Source: Amycolatopsis jiangsuensis (GTDB lineage: Bacteria; Actinomycetota; Actinomycetes; Mycobacteriales; Pseudonocardiaceae). Taken from it: a stretch of DNA of 64,000 nucleotides. A program made the translations under genes and the position numbers. Under the pieces are notes generated by a model that worked only from the letters and a program-made list of their open reading frames with translations, was not told where the DNA came from and searched no databases. This document shows, piece after piece, positions 15,883-25,000 of the stretch (the stretch's first letter is position 1; each line of letters starts with the position of its first letter). The stretch lies in NCBI RefSeq assembly GCF_014204865.1, contig NZ_JACHMG010000001.1, forward strand, positions 6,970,501-7,034,500, in the 5' to 3' direction.

Positions 15883-17439
15883 TCAGAACCCGACCGGACG
15901 CGGTGCGCGCGGACCGTCCACCCTGGACTGTTCGGCCGGAGGCACCGCCGCGCAGTGCTTGCCTGTCTCCGGCTCGGTGCCCTCCAGCAGGAAGGCGTCG
16001 GCCGCGTCGGTGACACACTGGCTGTTCTTGAAGTACGCGCCGTGGCCCCAGCCGTCGTAGGTGAGCAGCGGTGCCCCGGCCTGCCGCGCGGCGCGTTCGG
16101 CCCAGCTGTAGGGCGTGGCCGGGTCGAACCGGCTGTTCAACATCAGAACCGGCACGCCAGGGCGGACCGAGAGCGGATGCTGGGGGTTGCGCACCGGACC
16201 CGGCCAGCCCGCGCAGCCGGTCGCCGCGGACCAGCCGAGCGGGGAGAGGCGCATGTCCGGCGCGAGCACCGACAACGCGCGGCGCTGGCTCTGCAGCTGC
16301 GGGTAGCTGGTGACCGGCAGCCGCCAGTCGGAGCAGAAAATGCTGCCGAACGCACTGGGTACGCTGGTCTCGGTGGCGCCGAACGCGGCGCCGGCGGGCT
16401 TGCCGTCCCGCAGCGAGATCAGGTCCTTGGCGAGCCGGCCCCAGGTCGGTCCGTAGAAGTGCTGGGTGACCAGCCCGGCGAGCGCAAGCGGGTCGAGCCG
16501 GTCGTCCGGTGTGCCGAGCGTGCCCTGCTCCGCCCGCGAGTACAGGTCCGCCATCAGCTCGTGGAGGTTCTGACCGTGCAGCGCGCACGACGTGGTTCGC
16601 TCGCACCACTGCGTGAACTGGCCGAACATCTCCTGCACGGCCTGGGTTTCGGTGCGCAGGAACTCCCAGGTGCTGCCGATGGAGTGGTCCATGTTGCTGT
16701 CCAGGACGAGCGCCCGCACCCGGTCCGGGTAGGTCTCGGCGTACTGCTGGCCCATCAGGCTGCCGTAGGAGACGCCGTAGTAGGTCAGCTTCCGCTCGCC
16801 CAGCGCCGCCCGGATGGCGTCCATGTCACGCACGACGCTCGTGGTGTCCACGTGCTCGGCCAGCGGCCCGGTGATCCGGTCGCAGCTGTCGCCCAGCGCC
16901 CGGTTGTAGGCCAGCAGCTGCCGGAATTCGCCGGAGTTCTTCGGCAGCTGCGGATTGTCCCCGCTGATCTCGTCGAGACCGCAACGCACCGCGGTGCTCT
17001 GGCCGACGCCGCGTGGATCGAATCCGACGGTGTCGAACCGCGCGGTGATCTTCGGTGACAGCGACCAGCCGTCCTGCACCTCACCGGCGCCGGCGCCGCC
17101 GGGGCCACCCGGATCCATCAGCACCGAGCCGATCCGGTGTGCCGGGTCGGTCGCCTTCCGGCGGGCCAGCGCGAGCTGAATGGTGCCGTCACCGGGATGC
17201 TCCCAGTCCAGCGGCACGGTGACGCTGCCGCAGTCGACGCCACTGGCGGTCGGACAGGGTTTCCAGTCGACTCCGCTCGCCACGGCCGGCGCAGCTGCCG
17301 CCGCCGGGACAGCTGCCGCCGCCGGCACCGCTGCCACGGCCGGAACCGCCGGCGCAGCCGTCGCCGGCACCCCGGCGGACATTCCGGCCAGCGCCGCGGC
17401 CGCCGTGATCAGCACGGCGATCTTCCTGCCCAAACCCAT
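15883..17439 (-). CDS. Secreted alpha/beta-hydrolase peptidase, tripeptidyl-aminopeptidase type
   Basis: The 518-residue protein begins with a Sec signal (MGLGRKIAVLITAAAALAGM, probable cleavage near ATAAP). An Ala/Pro/Val-rich stretch follows to about residue 55. The catalytic part has the oxyanion region LMDPGGPGGAGAG, the nucleophile elbow GVSYGS, Asp in NSRFDPATPY and His in GWGHGAY. This set is typical of the S33/TAP family, which removes tripeptides or acts on related amides outside the cell. The linker after the signal is rich in AVPAAAA repeats, in line with the repeat expansion elsewhere in this window. Confidence 0.88.
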   Translation of the reverse strand: MGLGRKIAVLITAAAALAGMSAGVPATAAPAVPAVAAVPAAAAVPAAAAAPAVASGVDWKPCPTASGVDCGSVTVPLDWEHPGDGTIQLALARRKATDPAHRIGSVLMDPGGPGGAGAGEVQDGWSLSPKITARFDTVGFDPRGVGQSTAVRCGLDEISGDNPQLPKNSGEFRQLLAYNRALGDSCDRITGPLAEHVDTTSVVRDMDAIRAALGERKLTYYGVSYGSLMGQQYAETYPDRVRALVLDSNMDHSIGSTWEFLRTETQAVQEMFGQFTQWCERTTSCALHGQNLHELMADLYSRAEQGTLGTPDDRLDPLALAGLVTQHFYGPTWGRLAKDLISLRDGKPAGAAFGATETSVPSAFGSIFCSDWRLPVTSYPQLQSQRRALSVLAPDMRLSPLGWSAATGCAGWPGPVRNPQHPLSVRPGVPVLMLNSRFDPATPYSWAERAARQAGAPLLTYDGWGHGAYFKNSQCVTDAADAFLLEGTEPETGKHCAAVPPAEQSRVDGPRAPRPVGF

Positions 17440-17559
17440 GCGCAGCCTGCCTTTCGGGCGTGAACCGGTGACCTCAGTGGCGTGGATCCTGCCAGAACCT
17501 CACCATCCCGGCACAGTCGGGGCTGATCGTCCATTGTGGACAAGAGTGGCCGAACGGCC

Positions 17560-17660
17560 GGGCCATCACGCCGCTGACCTGCGCTGACCGCCACTGACCG
17601 GCGCTGACCGGTACCGACCGACGCTGACCGGCGCTGACCGGCACCGTCAGCGTTTCGTGC
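17560..17660. repeat. Short degenerate repeat upstream of the peptidase gene
   Basis: GCGCTGACCG-like units recur about seven times on a roughly 11-12 bp rhythm between the divergent peptidase and monooxygenase genes. The remaining sequence of this 285-bp gap carries no gene. GTCCATTGTGGAC, a one-base variant of the recurring palindrome, lies near 17530. Confidence 0.6.
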
Positions 17661-17724
17661 GGGCGCGGTAAGCGGCTCACCGCACTCTGGTGGCGTCGAA
17701 GCCGAACGATCCAGGGGAGTACCG

Positions 17725-18912
17725 ATGACCAAGTCCGTTCTCGTTTCCGGGGCCAGTGTGGCCGGCCCGTCCGCCGCGTACTGGTTGCACCGCTACGGCT
17801 ACTCGGTCACCGTGGTGGAGGCCGCGCCCGCGCTGCGGCCCGGGGGTCAGGCCGTCGATTTCCGCGGCGAACAGATGCGGCTCGTGCGTGCCATGGGGCT
17901 GCTCGAGGAGCTCAGCGAATACGAAACCGGCATGGGTGACCAGCTGCTGCTCGATCCGGCGGGCAAACCGGTGCTGACGATCCCGAGCCGCTTCATCAGC
18001 GGGGAGCTCGAGCTGCTGCGTGGTGACCTGGCCCGAATCCTCCACGAACGCACCAAGGACTACACCGAATACGTTTTCGGCGACCGCGTGACCACGCTGA
18101 CCGAGACGTCCGACGGCGTCGAGGTGTCCTTCCGCCACGGTGCGCCGCGCCGGTTCGACCTCGTGGTCGGCGCGGACGGGGTGCACTCCGGCGTGCGGGC
18201 CGCGGCGTTCGGCCCGGAGGAGCGGTTCCGCACCGACCTCGGGTATTACACTGCGGGGTTCGTCGCACCGAACCACCTTGCCCTCGACCACCGCGGCCTG
18301 ATCCACAACGAGGCCGGCCGCGGCATCATGATCGCCAGCCACCGTGATCCGGCAACGGTGCACGTCGGCCTGAACTTCCGCGGCGACCCGCGGGGGTACG
18401 GCCGGCCGGACCTCGCGCGGCAGAAGGAGATCCTCAGCCAGGCGTACGCGGGTGCCGGCTGGGAGGTGCCGCGGTTCCTGGCCGCCATGGCCGACGCCCC
18501 CGATCTGTACTTCGACCGGGTCGGCCAGATCCGCGTCGATCGCTGGTCGCGCGGCCGGGTGGTGCTGCTCGGTGACGCGGCGTGGTGTGCCGGGCCGGGT
18601 GGGTCCGGCACCGGACTCGCCATGATGGGGGCGCAGGTGCTCGCCGGGGAACTCGCCGCCGCGGGCGGGGACCACCGGACCGCCTTCGCGCGGTACGAGC
18701 AGCGGCTGCGCAAGCCGGCGCACGTCGGGCTCAAGAACGGCGCCGGTTCGGGTGGGTTCCTGGTCCCGCCGACCGAGCGGAAGGTCCGGTCCCGCAATCG
18801 CACCTACCGGATGCTCGCGGGCCCGCTCGGTGGCCGGTTGTTCGACTACATGGGTACCCGGGCGGCGAACGCGGTGAAGTTCCGTGAGTACGCGCAGCCG
18901 GTCGTGGCCTGA
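17725..18912 (+). CDS. FAD-dependent monooxygenase (group A)
   Basis: A 395-residue flavin hydroxylase. It has the dinucleotide-binding start VSGASVAGPSAAYWLHRYGYSVTVVE (5-30), the DG motif DLVVGADGVHSGVR (about 150-164) and the second FAD motif GRVVLLGDAAWCAGPGGSGTGLAM (about 280-302). It resembles the tetracycline-degrading and aromatic-hydroxylating subgroup that uses NAD(P)H and oxygen. GGGGAG lies 6 nt before ATG. It stands alone with the MerR regulator downstream; the substrate is unknown. Confidence 0.88.
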   Translation: MTKSVLVSGASVAGPSAAYWLHRYGYSVTVVEAAPALRPGGQAVDFRGEQMRLVRAMGLLEELSEYETGMGDQLLLDPAGKPVLTIPSRFISGELELLRGDLARILHERTKDYTEYVFGDRVTTLTETSDGVEVSFRHGAPRRFDLVVGADGVHSGVRAAAFGPEERFRTDLGYYTAGFVAPNHLALDHRGLIHNEAGRGIMIASHRDPATVHVGLNFRGDPRGYGRPDLARQKEILSQAYAGAGWEVPRFLAAMADAPDLYFDRVGQIRVDRWSRGRVVLLGDAAWCAGPGGSGTGLAMMGAQVLAGELAAAGGDHRTAFARYEQRLRKPAHVGLKNGAGSGGFLVPPTERKVRSRNRTYRMLAGPLGGRLFDYMGTRAANAVKFREYAQPVVA

Positions 18913-18920
18913 GCCCGGGC

Positions 18921-18951
18921 TTGCCTTCCCGTGCGGGTCAAGGTTTAGCGT
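18921..18951 (+). promoter_or_regulatory. MerR-type promoter with long spacer
   Basis: TTGCCT (18921-18926) and TAGCGT (18946-18951) are 19 bp apart, the stretched spacing typical of MerR-controlled promoters. An imperfect dyad (CTTG...CCCG-tg-CGGG...CAAG) sits between them. The ATG follows 7 bp later, so the mRNA is probably leaderless and the regulator probably controls itself and thioredoxin. Confidence 0.5.
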
Positions 18952-18958
18952 CGCACCC

Positions 18959-19348
18959 ATGCGAATCGGCGAACTCGCCCGGCGGGCCGGGACCACCACG
19001 CGGGCCCTGCGTTTCTACGAGGCGCAGGGCCTGCTCCCGGCCGGTCGCGCGGCCAACGGCTACCGCGACTACGACGAGGACGACCTGCGCCTGGTCTCCG
19101 AGATCCAGACCCTGCGCACGGTCGGGTTCAGCCTCGCCGACACCCGCCCGTTCGTCGACTGCCTGCGCACCGGGCACGAGGCGGGCGACGACTGTCCGGC
19201 GTCGGTCGAGGTGTACCGGCGCAAACTCGACGAGGTCGAAGCCTGCCTGCGTGACCTCGCCGCGGTGCGCGCCGCCCTCCTCGACAAGCTCGCCGCGGCC
19301 ACGGCCGGGACGGCCGACCCCTGCACCGCACCGGAGGATGCCCGATGA
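18959..19348 (+). CDS. MerR-family regulator
   Basis: The start at ATG 18959 gives 129 residues. MRIGELARRAGTTTRALRFYEAQGLL is the canonical MerR helix-turn-helix; a dimerisation helix follows. The effector part contains four cysteines (FVDCLRTG, DDCPAS, EACLRD, DPCTAP), more than usual. It is translationally coupled (ATGA) to a thioredoxin gene, so thiol or redox sensing is a reasonable inference. No classical metal-binding CxxC is seen. Confidence 0.87.
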   Translation: MRIGELARRAGTTTRALRFYEAQGLLPAGRAANGYRDYDEDDLRLVSEIQTLRTVGFSLADTRPFVDCLRTGHEAGDDCPASVEVYRRKLDEVEACLRDLAAVRAALLDKLAAATAGTADPCTAPEDAR

Positions 19349-19653
19349 CCACCGACGCCACGTTCGCCGCCGACGTCCTGGCGCACGGCAAGCCCGTGCT
19401 CGTCGACTTCTGGGCGCCCTGGTGCCCACCGTGCCGGATGATCGCGCCCGTGCTCGCCGAGATCGACGCGGAGCGCGACGACCTGACCGTGCAGACGCTC
19501 AACACGGACGAGAATCCCGAGACGGCGCGGGAGTACCAGGTCATGGCACTGCCCACGCTGATGCTGTTCCGCGACGGGGCCCCGGTACGCACGTTCGTCG
19601 GCGCCCGTCCCAAGGCCGCCCTGCTCGCGGAACTGGACGACGCACTCGGCTGA
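19345..19653 (+). CDS. Thioredoxin with WCPPC active site
   Basis: A 102-residue thioredoxin fold: VLVDFWAPWCPPCRMIAPVL at 18-37 and the cis-proline region MALPTLMLF. The active site reads WCPPC rather than the standard WCGPC, which in related proteins shifts redox potential towards a more oxidising enzyme. It is cytosolic (no signal). The start overlaps the MerR gene by 4 bp, so both are made together. A 12-bp palindrome GGTGAATTCACC follows the stop (19657-19668). Confidence 0.92.
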   Translation: MTTDATFAADVLAHGKPVLVDFWAPWCPPCRMIAPVLAEIDAERDDLTVQTLNTDENPETAREYQVMALPTLMLFRDGAPVRTFVGARPKAALLAELDDALG

Positions 19654-19724
19654 GCCGGTGAATTCACCACCGGACTGCCCGCCGAACCGGTAAAAAGGAC
19701 ACACCACACCGGGGAGGCGCCGCC

Positions 19725-20378
19725 GTGACCCAGTTCGTCCGATCGTATCTGTTCCTCCGGCGCGCCATCGGCGTGCTCGGGATCGCGCTGCCGATCGTCG
19801 TGATCGCCGGCAAGCAGCTGCTGGAAGGCGGTGACCTGCTCGGTTCGCTGAGCAGCTACTACTACAGCGACCTGCGCAACGTCTTCGTCGGCATACTGTG
19901 CGCCATCGGCGTGTTCCTGATCTCCTACCGCGGTTACGGCGTGCTCGACGACGTCGCGGGCAACATCGCCGCGGTCGCCGCGATCGGCGTCGCGCTGTTC
20001 CCCACGACCCCCGCTTCGCCGACGCCGGGACAGCACGCGATCGGCATCGCGCACCTCGTGTTCGCCACGATCTTCTTCCTCACCCTGGCGTTCTTCTGCC
20101 TCTTCCTGTTCACCAAGATCGACGGCGCCGCGCCGAGCAGGCGCAAGACCTCGCGCAACGTGGTGTATCGCGTGTGCGGCATCGTGATGCTGGCGAGCCT
20201 GGTGCTGATCGTGGTCATCGGGCAGTTCTTCGCCGACGCCACGGCCGCCTGGCATCCGACGTTGTGGCTGGAGTCGCTGGCGGTCGTCGCGTTCGGTGCC
20301 GCCTGGCTGGTGAAGGGTGAGACCCTGCTGCCGGACCGGCCGGAGCCGTCCGAGCTGGTTCAGTCCAGCCGGGCGTAG
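19725..20378 (+). CDS. Multi-pass membrane protein, DUF998-like
   Basis: The 217-residue protein starts at GTG 19725 after a GGGGAGG site. Six hydrophobic helices are seen, with a conserved-looking first loop (GGDLLGSLSSYYYSDLRNVFVGIL) and a second (SYRGYGVLDDVAGNIAA). This pattern is widespread in actinobacterial membrane proteins of unknown role. Its 3' end overlaps the convergent MAB_1171c-like gene by 19 bp. Function unknown. Confidence 0.75.
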   Translation: MTQFVRSYLFLRRAIGVLGIALPIVVIAGKQLLEGGDLLGSLSSYYYSDLRNVFVGILCAIGVFLISYRGYGVLDDVAGNIAAVAAIGVALFPTTPASPTPGQHAIGIAHLVFATIFFLTLAFFCLFLFTKIDGAAPSRRKTSRNVVYRVCGIVMLASLVLIVVIGQFFADATAAWHPTLWLESLAVVAFGAAWLVKGETLLPDRPEPSELVQSSRA

Positions 20379-21496
20379 GCGGCCGAGACCCGGGTGAGCC
20401 AGGAGACCTCGGCGGCGAACGTCTTCGCGTCGTGGTCGCCGAACGCGCCGGTGTCCTGGCTGACCTCGGGCGCGGACCCGGAATCCTTGGCCCGCAGGGC
20501 TCGCTTGATCCGGCGGGCCTCCGTCGCGGCCTGTTCGGCCGGCGTCTCCGGTGCCGGGTCGGTGCGGTCCATGTACGGCCGCAGCGCCCGCCAGCCGTCG
20601 CGGATCTCGATCACCCGGCGGTGCAGCAGGTAGTGCAGGTCCGACCAGCGCCGGGCCGACCCGCGCGGCGCCGGCGGCTCGAGCGCGATGTCCGGAGTGG
20701 ACTCGTACAGCGACTGCCACAGCGGGTAGAGCGCCCGGTAGGAGCGGAGGTTGCGGCGCCAGGACAGGGCGTTGGACACGTGCCCGCCCCAGGACGGCAT
20801 CGTCAGCGCGGTCGAGACCACCACGATGCCCAGCACGCTGAACACCGACGCCGCGAGCGTCCACGCGCCCAGGTGCAGGCCGAGCGCCGGACTCAGGATG
20901 TTCACCGTGCGTGCGGCGCAGTAGAGGAACAGCACCACCGCGCCCGCCGCGAGCATCCGCATCGCCCGGCGCAGCCACGGATTCGTGGTGCCGCGGGCAT
21001 ACGGCAGGCACTGCCGGTAAATCGTCACGCACGGCACCGCCTGCGACACGATGAACAGCAGCAGATAGGTCAGAATCACCGGATCCTTGCTGCCGCTGGA
21101 GAATTCCGTCGAGGGCGTGCCCGGCCGGTTGCCGATCGAGAAGAGCACGCCGAGTACCACGCACAGTGCCGCCGCGGAGAGCAGCCAGGCCCGCACCCGG
21201 CGGCGTACCGCCGAAAGCGGATTGGCCCACAACAGCATCATGATCTGCGCACTGATGCAATAGGCGACGGCGACGAGGTGCAGCAGGAGAATGGTGAGGT
21301 TCGGCACCCCGAACAGCGAGACATCGATCGACAGCGCGCCGAGGGTGAAGGTGAGGCACTGCAGGATCAGCGTCGACATGATTGCGACGTAGGCCCAGTC
21401 CCGCCACGATCGCCGGATCGCCGTGAGCTTGTACAGCAATGCCGCGTACGACGCGATCGCCGACAAAGCGAACAGCACAGCCCTCAGTGCGTCCAC
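20360..21496 (-). CDS. MAB_1171c-like membrane protein (DUF6545 type)
   Basis: GTG 21496 is chosen because a GGGGAG site lies 6 nt upstream; an earlier ATG at 21640 lacks one. The 378-residue product has seven predicted membrane helices in its first 235 residues. A cytoplasmic domain follows (RSYRALYPLWQSLYESTPDIAL, DLHYLLHRRVIEIRDGWRALRPYMD). This is the arrangement of the MAB_1171c putative transporter family. From general knowledge, such genes often sit beside XRE and ImmA/IrrE genes, as here 4 kb away. It is divergent from the ketosynthase fusion gene. Transport or sensing are both possible. Confidence 0.75.
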   Translation of the reverse strand: MDALRAVLFALSAIASYAALLYKLTAIRRSWRDWAYVAIMSTLILQCLTFTLGALSIDVSLFGVPNLTILLLHLVAVAYCISAQIMMLLWANPLSAVRRRVRAWLLSAAALCVVLGVLFSIGNRPGTPSTEFSSGSKDPVILTYLLLFIVSQAVPCVTIYRQCLPYARGTTNPWLRRAMRMLAAGAVVLFLYCAARTVNILSPALGLHLGAWTLAASVFSVLGIVVVSTALTMPSWGGHVSNALSWRRNLRSYRALYPLWQSLYESTPDIALEPPAPRGSARRWSDLHYLLHRRVIEIRDGWRALRPYMDRTDPAPETPAEQAATEARRIKRALRAKDSGSAPEVSQDTGAFGDHDAKTFAAEVSWLTRVSAAYARLD

Positions 21497-22064
21497 ACCA
21501 GACTCCCCAGAATCGTGGTCAGTGCGCGGTGGCCGCCGCCCCGGCTCCCGCTCGCTCGGAACAGGCCACGCCGTCGCCGCCGTATCCGGCGCTGCTTCGA
21601 GTACCCGCCGCACCGGTTCCCGCACACCGGTGCACGCCACGGGCAGCCTCGGCGGAACTGTCCATGATCGGCGACCTTACACCACCGCGACGTCGTCGCG
21701 CAGCCGTCGAAAAGTGGCTTCGGCCAGGGTGAACCTCCGGAGCACCGAGGAAAGCGGGTGCCGCGCCGGCGCGGCGGGTGAACGAGGGCTTGCCGCTTTG
21801 TGAACCACCGGTCCGGCCGTGGCCCGGTGCGCTGCGGTTTCGCTGTGCCGAGGCGGTTTCCGTGGCCGGTGATCACGAATCGGTTGCGTTTCGGCAGGAG
21901 AAGCGGGGAGGTGGCTCTGTGTCGTGCGCGGTGATCGTGTGGCTACCGAGGGTGGATCACGGTGCGCAATTCACGTGCGATTTTTGGGAACGTCTTGAAA
22001 ATCCCGGCGGAGGCGGGCAACCTCATGGCCACTGGGCGGGGTTCGGCGCGAGGGAAGTCACACC
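21497..22064. other. Divergent promoter region of the ketosynthase fusion gene
   Basis: No gene is seen in this 568-bp gap. Its right part is AT-richer (TTTTTGGGAACG and TTGAAAATCCC around 21980-22005). The start at 22065 has a GAGGGAAG ribosome site at about 22050. Regulation of both the membrane protein and the fusion enzyme should lie here. Confidence 0.5.
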
Positions 22065-25000
22065 ATGGCGTCTGAGGTATCGGTACGGGGGAATTCGGGA
22101 AATCGCCGGGACATCGCGGTGGTCGGCGTGGGCTGCCGTTTTCCCGGCGCACGCAACGTGAACGAGTACTGGGATCTGCTGAGCGAGCCCAAACCGCAGT
22201 TTCATCCGGTGCCGGATTCGCGGTGGCGGCGCCAGGCGTTTCACCGCGAGGATTTCCGGGACACGTCCGCGGCGTACTCGGATCGGATGGCGCTGGTCGA
22301 CGACGTCGCCTGCTTCGACGCCGGGCACTACGGGATCCCGCCGCGGCGGGCGAAATCGCTCGACCCGCAGCACCGGCTGCTGGTCGACCTCACGCGGGAG
22401 GCGCTGCAGGACGCGGGCTGGGAGGCCGGCGGGTTCGACCGCGACGACACGTCGGTGATCATGTCGCTCAGCGAGAGCGGCTACCGCGAGATGAGCACCC
22501 TGCACATCCGGCTGCGCCAGCTGGCGGGTGGTGAGTTCGGCCGGCCGGGCGGCCCGGAGCTGGCCGAGGCGGCGTCCGCGGTCGGCGGGTTCCACGCGAC
22601 CGCGCTCGCCGGGCTGCTGCTCAACATGGGGCCCAGCTCGATCAGCAACATCTTCGACCTGCACGGCGAGAGCTACGCTCTGGACGCCGCCTGCTCCGGC
22701 GGGCTCACCGCGGTGGCCAACGCGGTGTTCGCGCTGCGGTCCGGCCGGTGCAGGATCGCCGTGGCCGGAGGTGCGCAGCTGGTGCTCACCCCCGACCTGT
22801 TCGTCGGCCTGTGCCGGATCGGCGCGATCTCCCGGACCGGCGAATGCCGGCCGTTCGACCGGCGGGCGGACGGTTTCGTGCTCGGCGAGGGGGCCGGCGT
22901 ACTGGTCCTGCGGCCGCTGGAGGACGCCGAGGCGGCGGGCGACCGGGTCTACGCGGTGATCCGCGGCGTCGGGCTCTCCAACGACGGCACGGTCAAGGGC
23001 GGCATGATGCCGCAGGAGGCCGGGCAGCTGAATGCCCTGCGCCGTGCCTACGCGGATGCCGGCGTCGACCCCGGCTCGGTCGGCTACCTGGAAGCGCACG
23101 GCACCGCGACCTCGGTCGGCGACGACGTGGAGATCGCCGCGCTGGGCGAGCTGCGCCGGGACGTGGCAGGCCCGGCGTATCTCGGCGCGGCCAAGTCGGT
23201 GGTCGGGCACTCGCTCGGCACCGCGGGCATCGCCGGGCTGATCAAGTCCATTCTGTCCGTCCACAAGGGACAGATTCTGCCGCAGCCGGATTTCGAGCCC
23301 GCCGAACACCTCGCGCTCGAGGAGGCGGGGCTGCGGGTGGCCACCACGCTCCGGCCGTGGGAGAGCCAGGGGCCGCGCCGCGCGGGAATCAGCGCGTTCG
23401 GGTTCGGCGGTACGAACGTGCACGTGGTGATCGAGGAGCCGGCCGCGGCTTGCACTCCCGTGGAGCCGCCCGCGCAGCCGCGGCTGCTGCTGCTCACCGC
23501 TCGTGACCGGGCCGGGCTGGCCCGGCACGCCCGCGAGGTCGCCGAGGCGCTGACCAGGGAAAACCCGTCGCTGGCGGAGGTCGAGGGGACGCTGGCCCGG
23601 CGGACTCTGTTCCCGGAACGGCTGGCCCTGGCTGCGGACGACCTGCGTGACGCGGTGGCGAAGCTGACCGCCGCGTCGGTGGCCCTCGCATCCGGCCAGA
23701 CCGGTGAACTGGCGCCGGACGTACACGCCGGCGTCGTCGCGCCGGGCAAGGAGGACGCGGCGCCGTCGGGCACCCCGGCGGAGCTCGCCCGTCGCGCGGT
23801 GACCGGAACCGGGGTGCGCCCGCCGTCCACCGGGCTGCCGCGGTGCACCCTGCCACCCAGTCCGCTCAGCCCGCGACGGCACTGGATCGTCGACGACGCG
23901 AAGCTCGTGAAGGCGCAGGCCCAGCCACCGCTGGGCGCGGGAACCAGCGCCTCGCCCGGAACCTCGCCGGAGACGGCGAGCCCCTCGTCCGCCCACACCG
24001 TCTTGGCCGTGGTTCTGGAGGAGGTCGCCCGCACGAGTGCGTTCCCGGTGGACGAGCTCTACCCGTGGCAGCTGCTCATCGACGACCTCGGGTTCGATTC
24101 GCTGATGCTCACCGAGCTGGAAGCCAAGCTGCGCAAGCGGTTTCCGGTGCCGGCCCTGGAACTCGACCAGCAGCCAAATCTGACCGTGCGTGGCGTGGCG
24201 GCGCTGCTAGCTCCGGGCGGGGCCGGGCCGGAGAGCGTCGAGCGGACCGTGCCGGTGCCTGCGGCGGACTCGGGCGAGCCGGACTGGGACCCGGCGACCG
24301 CGACGATCGAGCGGTTCCCCGAGGCGGCCGCGATCGAGGCGCGGCTGGGGGAGTTCGAGCAGGCGGGCGTGCGCAATCCCTACTTCCGCAAGCACCAGGG
24401 ACGCATGGACGCGACCACGTCCGTCGGCGACCGGCAGTACCTGTCCTTCTCCAGCTACAACTACCTCGGGCTCGCCGGGCATCCGGTGGTGACCGCGGCC
24501 GTGCACGCGGCGGTGGAGCGGTACGGCACGTCGGTGTCCGGCAGCCGGTTGCTCGGCGGTGACCGGGACCTTTCGCGGGCGCTGGAAACGGAACTCGCCG
24601 CGTTCCTCGGCACCGGCGACTGCCTCGTGCTGGTGAGCGGGCACGCCACCAACGTCGGCGCGATCGGCCACCTGGCCGGTCCGGACGACCTGGTCGTGCA
24701 CGATTCCCTCGCGCACGACAGCATTCTGCAGGGCTGCGCGCTCTCCGGTGCCACCCGGCGGCCCTTCCCGCACAATGATCTGGACCGGCTGGAGGACGTG
24801 CTGCGCCGCACGCGCTCGCGGTTCCGCCGGGTGCTGATCGTGGTCGAGGGCGTGTACAGCATGGACGGTGATCTGGCCGACCTGCCGCGGCTGATCGACC
24901 TCAAACGGCGTTACGGCGCCCTGCTGATGGTCGACGAGGCGCACAGCATCGGCACCGTCGGCCCACGCGGGGCCGGGGTCGGCGATCACTTCGGGGTGGA

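Noticed and set aside
19128..21407. Long minus-strand frame over the MerR, thioredoxin and membrane protein genes
   Set aside because: Antisense to three genes with clear family motifs and lacks domains of its own.
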